Source of the DNA: Vibrio azureus
GTDB taxonomy: Bacteria; Pseudomonadota; Gammaproteobacteria; Enterobacterales; Vibrionaceae
NCBI RefSeq assembly: GCF_002849855.1
Contig: NZ_CP018616.1
Location: 2,728,001-2,792,000 of the forward strand
Direction of reading: 5' to 3'
Length of the DNA stretch: 64,000 nucleotides
Part shown: positions 1 through 13,668 of the stretch, piece by piece
Numbering within the stretch: position 1 is the stretch's first letter
Layout: each line of letters opens with the position of its first letter
Position numbers and translations under genes: made by a program
Notes under the pieces: model-generated
Database searches by the model: none
The model's input: the letters and a program-made list of their open reading frames with translations, nothing else
Told to the model about the DNA's origin: nothing

Positions 1-981
1 CTCAAGACACCTATTCCAAGCGCGACAAACTTTGGAAACAATGTCGTTATAATCAATGAAACTTTGATTCGCTAGATAATGTTGTCGCAACCAACTCCAA
101 ACTTGCTCTATAGGGTTAAGCTCTGGCGAGTAGGGAGGAAGCTTAATAGTACTGACATTATTAAACTCTCTCGTAATATCATCGCTATGCCAGCCTGCAC
201 CATCTATTATAACGACAGCATGACGTCCTTTTTCAGTCGCCTTAGATATCTGCTCTCTAAGTGATTTATCATTATGTCCTTGTTAATCCAAGGAATCACT
301 ATGGCTTCACCCATTCCTCTTTCAGGGCATACCGAACCAAATAAATAAGCGTATTCAAATTGCTGTTGTTTTACCACGCGAGGCCTTGTTCCACGAGTCG
401 TCCAAAGACGTGTCGTTGTGTTCTGTTGGCCGAACCTAGCTTCGTCTTGAAACCAGGCATCAACACTCTCTAGCCCAATATGGCCGGGGATCTTAAGGAT
501 CGTTTCAATTTTGAATTTTTTTAAAATCGTCTTGGATTTGCTGGGATTGACGAGGGTGCTTGGAGCGTGATGTTATCCAAGAGAAGCCCATGTGATTAAG
601 CAAATAGTAGATAGAGTCTGGGTGGTAGTGTTTATCAAACTCTTTCACGATATAAGCATGAATATCAGTACCTGTTAACCTCCCCCCAGATGAATCTTCG
701 GCACGTGTCTTTATAAACAGGCTTAGCTGTTCACGTTGTTGGGTATTGAGGAATGCTGGTCGACCCGTTCTTGGTTTCTCTTGCAGTCCTTCAAGCCCTT
801 CTTCAAAGAATGTTTGTACCCATTTGTTCACACTGGTTCTACTGACTTTAAGGAACTTGGCGATTTGGGTGCGAGAGTGGCCATCTTTAAAGTGTGCCAA
901 TGCGAGTAATCGCATCTTCATCTGGATAGATTTTTGTTGGCTAGCAAGCTTTTTAAAATCAGTGTTATCGAGGTTGTCCAT
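1..981 (-). pseudogene. IS630-family transposase, frameshifted and cut by the window edge
   Basis: The first part (981-505) encodes a helix-turn-helix N-terminal domain (motif RTQIAKFLKVSRTSVNKW) with the GRPAFL linker of IS630/Tc1-mariner transposases. The catalytic half continues on the same strand in another frame. Its DDE residues are visible in DAWFQDEARFG, VVIIDGAGWH and PYSPELNPIEQVW. The first frame change lies at an A7 run near 517-525 (a net +1 or -2 shift), which could be programmed slippage, known in some IS630 members. A second disruption near 253-254, an apparent 2-base AG duplication between HLE and QISKA, is not explained that way, so the gene is probably dead. I start it at ATG 981, which has AAAGGGA upstream. 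The longer reading from 1014 lacks a ribosome binding site. The C-terminus lies beyond position 1. Confidence 0.85.
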
Positions 982-1175
982 CGCATCCCTTTGACGATAA
1001 AGTAACAACCTCAATTAGATCATATTTTTACTTAGATTGGTATCAGAGTTTTACCGACTACCAAGATATTGTGTCGAAAGTGTGCACTGATTCTTGGAGC
1101 GTGCTGATAGGGTTACCCAAATGTGTACAAAGGATTGGATTGACCTGATCAGCTAATTTTCCAGATTGGTATAAG

Positions 1176-1493
1176 TGGCGGAGCGGCGGGGGTTGCAAGC
1201 AACCGGGACTCGTTGGTCGTAGACCAAAATAATATCGCAAATACGAAAAGACCCTAGCATTTCTGCTAGGGTCTGGAATAAATGGCGGAGCGGCCGGGGT
1301 TGCGGGCAACCGGGACTCGTTGGTCGTAGACCAAAATATCGCAAATACGAAAAGACCCTAGCATTTCTGCTAGGGTCTGGAATAAATGGCGGAGCGGCCG
1401 GGGTTGCGGGCAACCGGGACTCGTTGGTCGTAGACCAAAATAATATCGCAAATACGAAAAGACCCTAGCATTTCTGCTAGGGTCTGGAATAAA
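1176..1493 (-). repeat. Three tandem units of tRNA-Asp 3' end plus terminator (rtT-like array)
   Basis: Three head-to-tail units start at 1176, 1283 and 1387 and are 107, 104 and 107 bp long. They lie directly downstream of tRNA-Asp in the direction of transcription. Read as RNA, each unit has the hairpin TTGGTC-tac-GACCAA and then the tRNA-like stretch CGAGTCCCG. Next comes a small hairpin GGTTGC-NN-GCAACC, the acceptor end CCGCTCCGCCA, a linker TTTATTCCA, and the terminator hairpin GACCCTAGCA-gaaa-TGCTAGGGTC followed by TTTT. CGAGTCCCG and CCGCTCCGCCA match the real tRNA-Asp 3' half, with about 15 extra bases inserted between them. Units 2 and 3 differ by a 3-base deletion. Unit 1 has base changes, but the stem of its middle hairpin is kept. 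The layout recalls the E. coli tyrT/rtT repeats. Confidence 0.9.
1455..1484 (-). terminator. Rho-independent terminator of the rrn operon, first of three copies
   Basis: On the minus strand a 10-bp perfect stem GACCCTAGCA/TGCTAGGGTC with a GAAA loop is followed by TTTTCG. It is the first terminator met after tRNA-Asp. Identical hairpins recur at 1354-1377 and 1250-1273 inside the tandem units. Confidence 0.9.
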
Positions 1494-1570
1494 TGGCGGA
1501 GCGGACGGGACTCGAACCCGCGACCCCCGGCGTGACAGGCCGGTATTCTAACCAACTGAACTACCGCTCC
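1494..1570 (-). tRNA. tRNA-Asp (anticodon GTC)
   Basis: The 77-nt cloverleaf begins GGAGCGGTAG and ends CCGCTCCGCCA with CCA encoded. The anticodon loop reads CTGTCAC and the T arm GGTTCGAGTCC. It is the distal gene of the rrn operon, 64 bp downstream of 5S, as in several E. coli rrn operons. Its 3' end is the source of the tandem repeats that follow. Confidence 0.97.
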
Positions 1571-1634
1571 GCACTGGTTAGACTTAAAGTCTAAATTTTT
1601 GTCTTCACTTTTCAAAAAAGTGAAAATAAATTAA

Positions 1635-1754
1635 AGCCTGGCGATGTCCTACTCTCACATGGGGAAGCCCCACACTACCATCGGCGCTAATTCGTTTCAC
1701 TTCTGAGTTCGGGATGGAAATCAGGTGGGTCCAAATCGCTATGGTCGCCAAGCA
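1635..1754 (-). rRNA. rrf: 5S ribosomal RNA
   Basis: The gene is about 120 nt and begins TGCTTGGCGACCATAGCG. It contains the conserved CCGAACTCAGAAGTGAAACG and ends in ATCGCCAGGC, which pairs with the 5' end. It follows 23S by about 110 nt. End positions were set by comparison with E. coli 5S from memory, so one or two bases are uncertain. Confidence 0.96.
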
Positions 1755-1862
1755 AATTCTGTTTTAAATCCTGTTATCAGGATTTAAATAATCTGGAAAG
1801 CTGTTTCAGTTCTTACACATTCAATGTTCTATTTGAGTCCATCAAAACCCTTTGGGTGTTGT

Positions 1863-4752
<2,890 letters not shown>

Positions 4753-5010
4753 ATACAACCCCAAAGAGTTTCAGAAGAAATCTTGAGTTTGTTGTTTAAA
4801 CAACCAAAGTTTGCTATCTCATTATTTGAATGAGCGAGATAGCGTTCGATTTTGCCGGACTCAAATATGTTTTGCTCCATTCGTTAAGAACGAAGTAAAA
4901 CCCAAGAACACTTGAATGTGTATTGGTACCTACATCTTTAAAAGACATAGGATTTGAGAACTTTTATTAGATAACAATCAATCAAATTGTTATCTGTCAG
5001 CTTTCCAAAT

Positions 5011-5022
5011 TGTTAAAGAGCG
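5011..5022 (-). promoter_or_regulatory. boxA antitermination site in the 16S-23S spacer
   Basis: The minus strand reads CGCTCTTTAACA, matching the rrn boxA core (TGCTCTTTAACA in E. coli). It lies between tRNA-Val and 23S, where the spacer boxA nucleates the Nus antitermination complex. Confidence 0.75.
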
Positions 5023-5088
5023 AATTACTTAAGATAAAGTAACCATTTTTAAAAGCACTCGTCTTTTTCAAGAAAGTACGCTTAAAGA

Positions 5089-5164
5089 TGGTGGGCGATA
5101 CCGGGCTCGAACCAGTGACCCCCTGCTTGTAAGGCAGGTGCTCTCCCAACTGAGCTAATCGCCC
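5089..5164 (-). tRNA. tRNA-Val (anticodon TAC)
   Basis: The 76-nt gene begins GGGCGATTAGCTCAG and ends ATCGCCCACCA. The anticodon stem-loop reads CTGCCTTACAAGCAG. It is the last of four tRNAs in the 16S-23S spacer in transcription order. CCA is encoded. Confidence 0.97.
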
Positions 5165-5234
5165 TCAATGCTTGTTCATGCCAAATAAGGCAATAAACAA
5201 AACTGAGTGTTCTTTTATATCTTAAGATTCAAGA

Positions 5235-5310
5235 TGGTGGAGCTATGCGGGATCGAACCGCAGACCTCCTGCGTGCAAGGCAGGCGCTCTCCCAGCTGAG
5301 CTATAGCCCC
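5235..5310 (-). tRNA. tRNA-Ala (anticodon TGC)
   Basis: The 76-nt gene begins GGGGCTATAGCTCAG and ends ATAGCTCCACCA, with anticodon loop CTTGCAC. It is the third tRNA of the spacer. CCA is encoded. Confidence 0.97.
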
Positions 5311-5339
5311 ATCTTGAGAATCATTTCTAAAGGAAGAAA

Positions 5340-5415
5340 TGGTGGGTCGTGCAGGATTCGAACCTGCGACCAATTGATTAAAAGTCAACTGCTCTACCAA
5401 CTGAGCTAACGACCC
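5340..5415 (-). tRNA. tRNA-Lys (anticodon TTT)
   Basis: The 76-nt gene begins GGGTCGTTAGCTCAG and ends ACGACCCACCA, with anticodon loop CTTTTAA. It is the second tRNA of the spacer. CCA is encoded. Confidence 0.97.
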
Positions 5416-5434
5416 ATTTTACTTCAAAAAGAAG

Positions 5435-5510
5435 TGGTATCCCGTAGGGGAGTCGAACCCCTGTTACCGCCGTGAAAGGGCGGTGTCCTAGGCCTCTAGA
5501 CGAACGGGAC
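5435..5510 (-). tRNA. tRNA-Glu (anticodon TTC)
   Basis: The 76-nt gene begins GTCCCGTTCGTCTAG and ends ACGGGATACCA, with anticodon loop CTTTCAC. It is the first tRNA after 16S. The order Glu-Lys-Ala-Val is an extended spacer seen in vibrios. Confidence 0.97.
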
Positions 5511-5600
5511 ACTGAGTTGAACATCTTGGGGGATGTTCTTTCTCTTTTACTTTATAAACCGTATCAATCTGTGTGGACACTCATCGTAATAATCATCGTA

Positions 5601-7153
<1,553 letters not shown>

Positions 7154-7317
7154 AAGATTTTGTTTGACTCAATGAATACTGAATAAATTGACTGTGCCAA
7201 GTCTTTCGACTTGATTGGTCACTCAGTTCATTGAAATCGAATTTGAAGCCTCTCATTAAGAGAAGTTTCTAATTGGATTATCATCAACGAGTGCCCACAC
7301 AGATTGATAGGTTCTTA

Positions 7318-7330
7318 TTTTTAAAGAGCA
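7318..7330 (-). promoter_or_regulatory. Leader boxA of the rrn operon
   Basis: The minus strand reads TGCTCTTTAAAAA, close to the E. coli rrn boxA TGCTCTTTAACA. It lies just downstream of the P2 promoter, about 165 bp before 16S, as expected for the leader antiterminator. Confidence 0.7.
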
Positions 7331-7358
7331 TCTCTTCCTTACTTAAGAAGAGGCGGCC

Positions 7359-7386
7359 ATTCTAACGATATAATTTGTTGTGTCAA
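7359..7386 (-). promoter_or_regulatory. rrn P2 promoter
   Basis: On the minus strand a perfect -35 TTGACA (7386-7381), a 16-bp spacer and the -10 TAGAAT (7364-7359) are followed by a GC-rich discriminator GGCCGCC. GC-rich discriminators are typical of stringently controlled rRNA promoters. Confidence 0.8.
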
Positions 7387-7506
7387 ACACTTTTTTGCTT
7401 TTTATTTTATTCTTTTAAAATACGAAGCAGTTAATTATTTCGTTTTTTACGACCTTATCGACTTTGCTTTGAGCCCTTGTGAGCTCTGCCCTGTCGACGG
7501 AGATGC

Positions 7507-7534
7507 ATTATAGAGATCGCATTCACATTAGCAA
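7507..7534 (-). promoter_or_regulatory. rrn P1 promoter with UP-element-like tract
   Basis: On the minus strand -35 TTGCTA (7534-7529), a 16-bp spacer and a perfect -10 TATAAT (7512-7507) are followed by GCATCTCCG. An A/T-rich tract (TTTTTGCATTTTTTTC, about 7541-7562) lies directly upstream, where an UP element would be. It sits about 150 bp upstream of P2, close to the tandem P1/P2 spacing of E. coli rrn operons. The stretch from 7538 to 7700 holds no gene. Confidence 0.75.
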
Positions 7535-7700
7535 GCGTTATTTTGAAAAAAATGCAAAAATAATACTTAAATGCTGATATATCCCTCAACGCCTTATTTA
7601 TTCAACTTTACCCCTAAGCTGCAAACAAGTTATCCACAGAGTTATTCTTTGGGGAGTCATTTTGTACACTCATTGGCGACTTTCTTTTAAAGACATTTGA

Positions 7701-7737
7701 AAAAAAGCCCCCACTTAAAAAGTAGGGGCTGTTTTTT
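7701..7737. terminator. Terminator downstream of cysH
   Basis: Hairpin AGCCCCCACTT-aaaa-AGTAGGGGCT is flanked by A and T runs on both sides. It is oriented to end cysJIH transcription, and it insulates the rrn promoter region from the cys operon. Confidence 0.85.
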
Positions 7738-7789
7738 ACTTCAGGAAACATACTCTCTTTTATTGAGCTAGGTTTATTGCTGTTGACTA

Positions 7790-8569
7790 TTAGATTCCTG
7801 AGCCATCTTGTTCAGTACTGTCATCTTCATGTAATCCACATTCACGCTTAAGCCCAAAGAAGCGGGTTTCTTCTTCTGACATCCCGGGTTCCCATATTTT
7901 TGACGTATGGGTATCTCCTATTGAAAGGTACCCTTTGTCCCATAAAGGATGATAACTCAAGTCATTCACTTCCAAGTAGTAGTGAACATCCTTATTACTC
8001 CAATCAATAACAGGAAGGAATTTGAATACTCCATTTTGAATTGACAAGATAGGTAAACCTGAGCGCGATTGACTTTGCTCTCGACGTAACCCAGAAAACC
8101 ATGTCCCAACATTTTGCTCACGTAGAGCACGTCGCATTGGTTCTACCTTATTTATCTTGTTGTACTTTTCAATTCCCTCTATACCTTGTTCCCACAACTT
8201 TCCATAGCGTGCTTCTTGCCACTGAGGACTTTCCTTTGCTCGGTACACTTTAAGATTGAGGTTAAGTTGTGCTTGTAGCTGATCGATAAATTGGTAGGTT
8301 TCTGCAAACAAGTACCCTGTATCGGTAAGAATAATCGGAATATCTGGCTTTTGCTGCGTCACAAGATGAAGCATCACGGCAGCTTGGATGCCGAAGCTAG
8401 AAGAGACAGCAAACTCACCTTCCAAGTTTTCCAAAGCCCACTTAACGCGTTCCGAGGCTGAAAGCTTTTCGAGTTCGACATTTATTTGAGCAAGACGAAG
8501 AATCTGCTCCGTTTTAGTTAATGTCAGTAACTCTGATAATTCCAGTCTGGACGTTACAGAATCAAGCAT
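7790..8569 (-). CDS. cysH: Phosphoadenosine phosphosulfate (PAPS) reductase
   Basis: A 259-aa enzyme that reduces PAPS to sulfite with thioredoxin in assimilatory sulfate reduction. The N-terminal adenine-nucleotide alpha-hydrolase fold shows the [14 protein letters not shown] loop. The C-terminal catalytic tail [10 protein letters not shown] carries the single redox cysteine of this class; the extra cysteine pairs of iron-sulfur APS reductases are absent. The start at 8569 ([11 protein letters not shown]) overlaps the cysI stop by 8 bp and gives the normal length of about 244-260 aa. The open frame runs on to 8656, but the extra residues are out-of-frame cysI sequence. It is the last gene of cysJIH and is followed by a terminator. 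Confidence 0.95.
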   Translation of the reverse strand: MLDSVTSRLELSELLTLTKTEQILRLAQINVELEKLSASERVKWALENLEGEFAVSSSFGIQAAVMLHLVTQQKPDIPIILTDTGYLFAETYQFIDQLQAQLNLNLKVYRAKESPQWQEARYGKLWEQGIEGIEKYNKINKVEPMRRALREQNVGTWFSGLRREQSQSRSGLPILSIQNGVFKFLPVIDWSNKDVHYYLEVNDLSYHPLWDKGYLSIGDTHTSKIWEPGMSEEETRFFGLKRECGLHEDDSTEQDGSGI

Positions 8570-10298
8570 AGAAATCCCTCTTAGATACCAACACCTCTTG
8601 AATAATGCCAGCCCGAATGGTGAAATCACCAAATGCTTCGCCTTCTTCACGTTCAACAGCCCAACGTGACACCAGTTGATCTATTTCTTCCAAGATTTGT
8701 TTATCTGTAATGTTCTCTTTGTACATTTTGGGAACTCGTGTACCACCACGGTTCCCTCCTAGATGTAAGTTGTATCGACCCGGGGCTTTACCCACTAAGC
8801 CAATTTCTGCCAACATGGCTCGGCCACAACCATTTGGGCAGCCTGTGACACGAAGAATAATATTATCTTCTTCAGGCAAGCCATGCTTTTCTAAAATTTG
8901 TTCAACATCAGTGACAAATTGAGGAAGAAAACGTTCTGCTTCTGCCATTGCTAATGGGCAAGTAGGAAATGCCACGCAAGCCATAGAATTTTTTCGCTGC
9001 TCACTGACACCCTCATCCATTAAACCATGCTCACGGGCAATCTTCTCGATCACTGCTTTTTGACTCTCTGCTACACCAGCTACAATCAGATTTTGGTTTG
9101 CTGTCATGCGGAAGTCACCTTTGTGGATTTTGGCAATTTCAGCCACACCCGTTTTAAGTGGTTTCCCTGGGAAATCTAACAGACGACCATTTTCGATAAA
9201 GAGCGCCAGATGATGTTTGCCATCGATCCCTGCAACCCAACCGATACGGTCACCACGTTCTGTGAATTCGTAAGGGCGGCTTTGCCCAAATTCAACACCC
9301 GCACGTTTTTCCACTTCTGCTTTAAATACATCACTACCGACACGATCTAATGTGTACTTAGTCTTTGCGTTTTTGCGGTTTGAACGGTTACCCCAATCAC
9401 GCTGTGTTGTTACTACAGCGGCAGCAATATCAAGTGTTTTATCTAATGGAATAAAGCCAAAATCATCTGCACGGCGTGGATAGGTTGATGTATCACCGTG
9501 GGTCATCGCAAGGCCACCACCGACAAGAACGTTAAAACCAACCAACTTGCCGTTCTCTGCAATCGCAACGAAGTTAAGATCGTTAGCGTGTACATCTACG
9601 TCGTTTTGCGGAGGGATAACCACCGTAGTTTTGAACTTACGTGGTAAGTAGTTCTTACCTAAAATAGGTTCGTCTTCCTCTGTACTTTCTACTTTTTCAC
9701 CGTCTAACCAAATCTCTGCATAAGCTCGTGTCTTGGGTAGTAGGTGTTCACTGATCTTCTTCGCCCATTCGTAAGCTTCTTGATGCAGTTCCGATTCCAC
9801 AGGGTTTGTCGTACATAATACATTTCGATTTACATCACCTGCCGTCGCAATAGAGTCAATACCAATACTATTTAGCGTTTGATGCATCAATTTGATATTA
9901 GGCTTCAAAACACCATGGAACTGGAATGTTTGGCGGGTAGTTAGACGAATACTTCCATACAAAGAATGCTCCGTCGCAAATTTATCAATCGCCAACCATT
10001 GCGTTGGGGTAATGATGCCACCCGGCATACGTGCACGAAGCATTACATTGTGTAACGGCTCTAGCTTTTGCTTGGCACGCTCGTTACGGATATCACGATC
10101 ATCTTGCTGGTACATGCCGTGAAAACGAATCAATTGGAAGTTATCTGCGGTAAAGCCACCAGTAATACGGTCTTGCAGATCTTGTTCAATCGTTCCTCGC
10201 AGTAAATTGCTTTCTCTTTTAAGGCGTTCGTTATCCGAGAGTGGACCAAGCACCTCACCTAATACTTCTTGGCTGTTTGTTTGTTGATTCGCGCTCAT
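8562..10298 (-). CDS. cysI: Sulfite reductase [NADPH], hemoprotein beta subunit
   Basis: A 578-aa subunit that reduces sulfite to sulfide at a siroheme-4Fe4S centre, taking electrons from CysJ. Two nitrite/sulfite reductase repeats are visible. The cluster and siroheme cysteines are in [17 protein letters not shown] and [12 protein letters not shown] in the last quarter of the protein. [11 protein letters not shown] near residue 120 is the N-terminal siroheme-site motif. The start ATG shares one base with the cysJ stop (TAATG), which indicates translational coupling. Length matches E. coli CysI (570 aa). Confidence 0.97.
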   Translation of the reverse strand: MSANQQTNSQEVLGEVLGPLSDNERLKRESNLLRGTIEQDLQDRITGGFTADNFQLIRFHGMYQQDDRDIRNERAKQKLEPLHNVMLRARMPGGIITPTQWLAIDKFATEHSLYGSIRLTTRQTFQFHGVLKPNIKLMHQTLNSIGIDSIATAGDVNRNVLCTTNPVESELHQEAYEWAKKISEHLLPKTRAYAEIWLDGEKVESTEEDEPILGKNYLPRKFKTTVVIPPQNDVDVHANDLNFVAIAENGKLVGFNVLVGGGLAMTHGDTSTYPRRADDFGFIPLDKTLDIAAAVVTTQRDWGNRSNRKNAKTKYTLDRVGSDVFKAEVEKRAGVEFGQSRPYEFTERGDRIGWVAGIDGKHHLALFIENGRLLDFPGKPLKTGVAEIAKIHKGDFRMTANQNLIVAGVAESQKAVIEKIAREHGLMDEGVSEQRKNSMACVAFPTCPLAMAEAERFLPQFVTDVEQILEKHGLPEEDNIILRVTGCPNGCGRAMLAEIGLVGKAPGRYNLHLGGNRGGTRVPKMYKENITDKQILEEIDQLVSRWAVEREEGEAFGDFTIRAGIIQEVLVSKRDFYA

Positions 10299-12169
10299 TA
10301 GTACACATCCCTTTGGTAACGTTTCGCTTTACGTAAATCATTGATAAATGCTTCTGCTTCTTCACGAGAAAGTTTGCCCTGTTGCTCGGCGACAAATACC
10401 AGTGCATCGTGAACATCTTTTGCCATACGTGTGGCATCACCACATACATAGATATAGGCACCATCTTTGATCCATTGCCAAACTTGTTCCGCGTTTTCTA
10501 GGATGCGATGTTGAACATAAACCTTCTCGGTTTGGTCACGGCTAAACGCAACATCAAGGCGAGTTAGCAAACCTGACTTGAGGTACTTTTGCCACTCCAC
10601 TTGGTAAAGGAAATCTTGAGTAAAGGTACGGTCACCAAAGAACAACCAGTTCTTGCCTTCCGCATCACGATTATCACGCTCTTGGATAAAGCTGCGGAAA
10701 GGAGCAATACCGGTACCAGGACCAACCATGATGATTGGTGTGTTGTCGTCTTGTGGCAGTTTGAAATTCTTATTGTGCTCAACAAACACTTTCACTTCAC
10801 CGCCTTCTTCTAGACGTTGAGTGAGGAAACTCGATGCTCCGCCGTAGCGCTTCTCATCACCTTTGTCGTATTCAACCAAGCCTACGGTTAAGTGAACTTC
10901 TTCATCCACTTCCGTTTGACTCGAAGCGATAGAATATAGGCGAGGAGTCAATCGACGAAGTAAACCAATCAACTCTTCTGTACTGAGCTTGGTCTTCTTC
11001 TCTGCAAGCACATCAACAATTTGTGTATTTGCTGCGTAATGACGAAGTTTGTCTTTATCTTCCACCAGCTTTTGTAACTTCTTACTCCCAGACAGCTCAG
11101 CAAACTTAGTCACAAATTGAGGGTTTGATGCGGTGATCTCGTATTTACTGATCAATGCGCTATGGATAGAAAGGCTTTCGCCATCAACTTCAACACTTTC
11201 GACGCCAGAAAGACCGACTTTCGCTAAGATGTCATTAGCGAGCTCAGAGCTATTGTCAAACCAGACACCTAGTGCATCACCTGGCTGATAGGTCAGACCC
11301 GATTCTTCTAGGTCAATCTCTACGTGGCGAACATCTTTACCCGAGTCACGCCCTGTGAGCTTCTGACTTGCCAAAAGCGTCGTTGTGTAAGGGTTTTGCT
11401 TATTGTAGGAAGAATGATCTGGAGCAACTTGACCAACTGGCAGTTGAACCACTTCTGCTTCATTAGCAGAAGAAAGGGCTTCTTTTACCTTTCTAAGCGC
11501 TTGCTTACGCCATTCTGCTGCTGGCGTTTCATAATCCACATCACAATCAATACGCTCAAAGAAGGCCGTTGCGCCTAACTTAGATAGATAAGTATCGAAG
11601 TCTTTACCTGTTTGACAGAAGAACTCATAGCTCGAATCACCCAATGCAATGACAGCGTATTGTAGGTTTGGTAACTTAGGGGCTTTCTTGGATTGAAGAA
11701 ACTCATGCAATTCAATGGCATTATCCGGTGCTTCACCTTCACCGTTAGTCGACGCCACGATGATCACATGCGTCTCTTTCGCAAGGTGCTTTCCTTTGTA
11801 ATCGCTGGCATCAAACAGCTCAACAGCAATGCCTTCAGCTTTAGCCTCTTGCTCTAGAGCCTCAGCGACCCCTTTTGCATTGCCCGTTTGAGACGCAAAA
11901 ATAATACTGAGTTTGCCTGCAGGTTTTGCTCCCACTGATGCGACTGCTTGCGCGATAGGCGTCACTGTGGCATTGGGTTGCTGCTGGGCTAATCCCCAAA
12001 AATAGCCACTCACCCAAGCCAATTGATGGGAAGAAAGCTCGGAAATAGTTTGCTGAAGAGAACTCAGTTGTTGGTCATTTAGAGGGCCAGTAATAGGTGG
12101 CTTCTCACCTTGCCCATGATTATCATCCGTCATATTCTGATGAGAATATTCATTATTTTGAAAAGACAT
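10298..12169 (-). CDS. cysJ: Sulfite reductase [NADPH], flavoprotein alpha subunit
   Basis: About 623 aa. The order is a flavodoxin-like FMN domain ([15 protein letters not shown]), a ferredoxin-reductase FAD domain (RLYSIASS) and an NADPH domain ([25 protein letters not shown]-type). It ends in the conserved aromatic tail KRYQRDVY, which stacks on FAD. It passes electrons from NADPH to CysI. Two starts compete: GTG 12175 (AGGGA 4 bp upstream) and ATG 12169 (10 bp upstream); I prefer ATG. cysG is not adjacent, so siroheme synthesis must be encoded elsewhere. Confidence 0.96.
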   Translation of the reverse strand: MSFQNNEYSHQNMTDDNHGQGEKPPITGPLNDQQLSSLQQTISELSSHQLAWVSGYFWGLAQQQPNATVTPIAQAVASVGAKPAGKLSIIFASQTGNAKGVAEALEQEAKAEGIAVELFDASDYKGKHLAKETHVIIVASTNGEGEAPDNAIELHEFLQSKKAPKLPNLQYAVIALGDSSYEFFCQTGKDFDTYLSKLGATAFFERIDCDVDYETPAAEWRKQALRKVKEALSSANEAEVVQLPVGQVAPDHSSYNKQNPYTTTLLASQKLTGRDSGKDVRHVEIDLEESGLTYQPGDALGVWFDNSSELANDILAKVGLSGVESVEVDGESLSIHSALISKYEITASNPQFVTKFAELSGSKKLQKLVEDKDKLRHYAANTQIVDVLAEKKTKLSTEELIGLLRRLTPRLYSIASSQTEVDEEVHLTVGLVEYDKGDEKRYGGASSFLTQRLEEGGEVKVFVEHNKNFKLPQDDNTPIIMVGPGTGIAPFRSFIQERDNRDAEGKNWLFFGDRTFTQDFLYQVEWQKYLKSGLLTRLDVAFSRDQTEKVYVQHRILENAEQVWQWIKDGAYIYVCGDATRMAKDVHDALVFVAEQQGKLSREEAEAFINDLRKAKRYQRDVY

Positions 12170-12280
12170 TGTCACGACATCCCTATTCAGTGCGTGACGA
12201 TAGATTAACCACTATTTTTAATAACAAGAAAGAATAGAAGTGAATGTTTTATAACTTTTCGGAGTAAGAAGCGCATCCAA

Positions 12281-12511
12281 TCAGCGGTCTTCAATGCGAA
12301 CTTGCTGAAAGCCAACAGCCAGAGCCGATTTAGACGCCGTGTCAAGATCGTCATAGAGGCATTCCTCTCCATGATTATCTGTCAGGCAAACGAATCCACC
12401 ACGAGCATGACGAAACTCAACAACCCACCCACCTTCTTGAATCGATGGCTCGATAATGGCTTCTACCAACTGATTGTCACGAAATAGATGGCGTAATTCA
12501 TTTATAGTCAT
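12281..12511 (-). CDS. Small conserved-looking protein of unknown function upstream of cysJ
   Basis: A 76-aa acidic soluble protein starting MTINELRHLFRDNQ. It has no signal peptide, membrane segment or cysteine pair. GGWVVEFRHARGGFVCLTD suggests a short antiparallel beta sheet followed by a helix (DLDTASKSALAVG). The start at 12511 is backed by GGGGTAGG seven or so bases upstream. It lies 111 bp upstream of cysJ on the same strand, so cotranscription is possible but not shown. I do not recognise the family. Confidence 0.7.
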   Translation of the reverse strand: MTINELRHLFRDNQLVEAIIEPSIQEGGWVVEFRHARGGFVCLTDNHGEECLYDDLDTASKSALAVGFQQVRIEDR

Positions 12512-12610
12512 AAAACCTACCCCGACCTTTCATACATCACTCCTAAATAAGCATGGTCGATGTGTGGAAAAAGAGGAGATAAATTCTATTTTATATAACT
12601 AAGTAATATA

Positions 12611-12643
12611 AAAAAACGCCGCTTAAGATTGCGACGTTTTTAA
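12611..12643. terminator. Terminator downstream of the outer-membrane protein gene
   Basis: Hairpin AACGCCGC-ttaagatt-GCGACGTT (one G-U pair) has A/T runs on both sides. It is placed to end the minus-strand gene at 12660. Confidence 0.75.
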
Positions 12644-12659
12644 AAATTCGTTTTTGACC

Positions 12660-13322
12660 TTAAAACGTGTATTCCGCTGAGGCAAAGAAACCATTAGCAA
12701 AAATATATTCCTCGCCAACGCTAGACACAAAGTCCTTCGATTCTAAATCAATGACACGATAGCCAGCACGTAAGGCCAATTCCGATTCCTTGATAGGCAC
12801 GCGATACTGCAATCCAGCCATTAGGTCAGTACTTTTAATTCCTTTATTATCGCCAAAATTCATTTCACCAATTACATCAACGTTCGTGTTCGGTACGTTG
12901 ATTTCTGCGTAGCCATACCATGCCCAAATTAAACCATCAAAGTTTTCGGTGCGAGCATTAGTACCAGCATCCACATATTTGGTATTACTCAAGTCACTAA
13001 ACGTGATCCCGGCATCGAAATGCAATAGATCATGCTCAAGAATTGGGTAGTAAAGTGATAAATCGAGTTTATCAAAACCCATATAGTTCGCATCAATACT
13101 CGAATAACGCAAACGAGCATTAGGTAAGTATTTAATATTATTTTCAACGGCAATAAAGAAAACACCCGTACTACGACTATCTCTTTTTTCTTCGTTCACT
13201 TTTGTATCAAACGCCCAAGCCTCTGCACCCACGGTTGTGGTGAAAGAAACATCTTGTGCAAAACTTGGTAAAGCCGCGATCAACGAAAATGTCGCTAAAG
13301 CGATGTTCGCTTTATATGTCAT
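12660..13322 (-). CDS. Outer-membrane beta-barrel protein (TIGR04219-like)
   Basis: 220 aa. A cleavable Sec signal (MTYKANIALATFSLIAALPSFAQ) is followed by alternating amphipathic strands. These include ARLRYSSIDANYMGFDKLD and DLMAGLQYRVPIKESELALRAGYRVIDL, and the protein ends in the aromatic FASAEYTF tail recognised by the Bam machinery. The pattern fits the small barrel family found near stress and metal genes in vibrios. Substrate or role is unknown. GGAGT lies 9 bp upstream of the ATG. It is a single-gene unit between terminators. Confidence 0.75.
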   Translation of the reverse strand: MTYKANIALATFSLIAALPSFAQDVSFTTTVGAEAWAFDTKVNEEKRDSRSTGVFFIAVENNIKYLPNARLRYSSIDANYMGFDKLDLSLYYPILEHDLLHFDAGITFSDLSNTKYVDAGTNARTENFDGLIWAWYGYAEINVPNTNVDVIGEMNFGDNKGIKSTDLMAGLQYRVPIKESELALRAGYRVIDLESKDFVSSVGEEYIFANGFFASAEYTF

Positions 13323-13416
13323 GTGATTTTTACTCCGAGATAGTTGATTTCGAGGTGAGGCATACGATAAATATTACCATACTCTCACCGCACGCCATCA
13401 ACTAAATCGACTTAAT

Positions 13417-13635
13417 TTACGGTTTATAGCGAGGCTGGGCGACAACATATTTGAAAAACCATATACCAAGAGCAATAACAATTAACCATGGTAATAATTT
13501 AAGCACAACGCCGAGCATCCCTAATAGTAGCATCACAACAACAGCAATACCTGCAGCGATAAATACCGTCGTCATTGTTAGGCCAGTTACCAGTAAGGTG
13601 GCAGTAAAAACAAAAATAAAGATCAGTTCCAACAT
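13417..13635 (-). CDS. pspG: Phage-shock protein G, inner-membrane protein
   Basis: 72 aa starting MLELIFIFVFTATLLVTG, with two hydrophobic membrane segments and a KLLPWLIVIALGIWF second segment very like E. coli PspG. It is a sigma-54-dependent effector of the phage-shock envelope-stress response. The start at 13635 has AAGGGGAAC upstream. The open frame extends to 13707, but that part overlaps the predicted sigma-54 promoter. Its place beside dusA is the same as in E. coli (dusA-pspG), which supports the call. The pspABC genes are not in the window. Confidence 0.88.
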   Translation of the reverse strand: MLELIFIFVFTATLLVTGLTMTTVFIAAGIAVVVMLLLGMLGVVLKLLPWLIVIALGIWFFKYVVAQPRYKP

Positions 13636-13668
13636 GACAAGTTCCCCTTTAGTTTTAGTATGCACCAA

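Noticed and set aside
1058..1615. Overlapping minus-strand ORFs with the repeated peptide VFSYLRYYFGLRPTSPGC and SRPLRHLFQ
   Set aside because: They are translations of the tRNA-Asp gene and the terminator repeats. The repeating peptide simply reflects the DNA repeat.
1494..1754. Possible phage attachment site at the tRNA-Asp 3' end, because copies of the 3' end follow it
   Set aside because: The copies are about 105 bp apart with terminators between them, and there is no integrase or cargo. A tandem duplication explains them better.
5215..5400. 61-aa ORF containing LVAGSNPARP
   Set aside because: This is the well-known false peptide from reading tRNA genes. It covers tRNA-Ala and tRNA-Lys.
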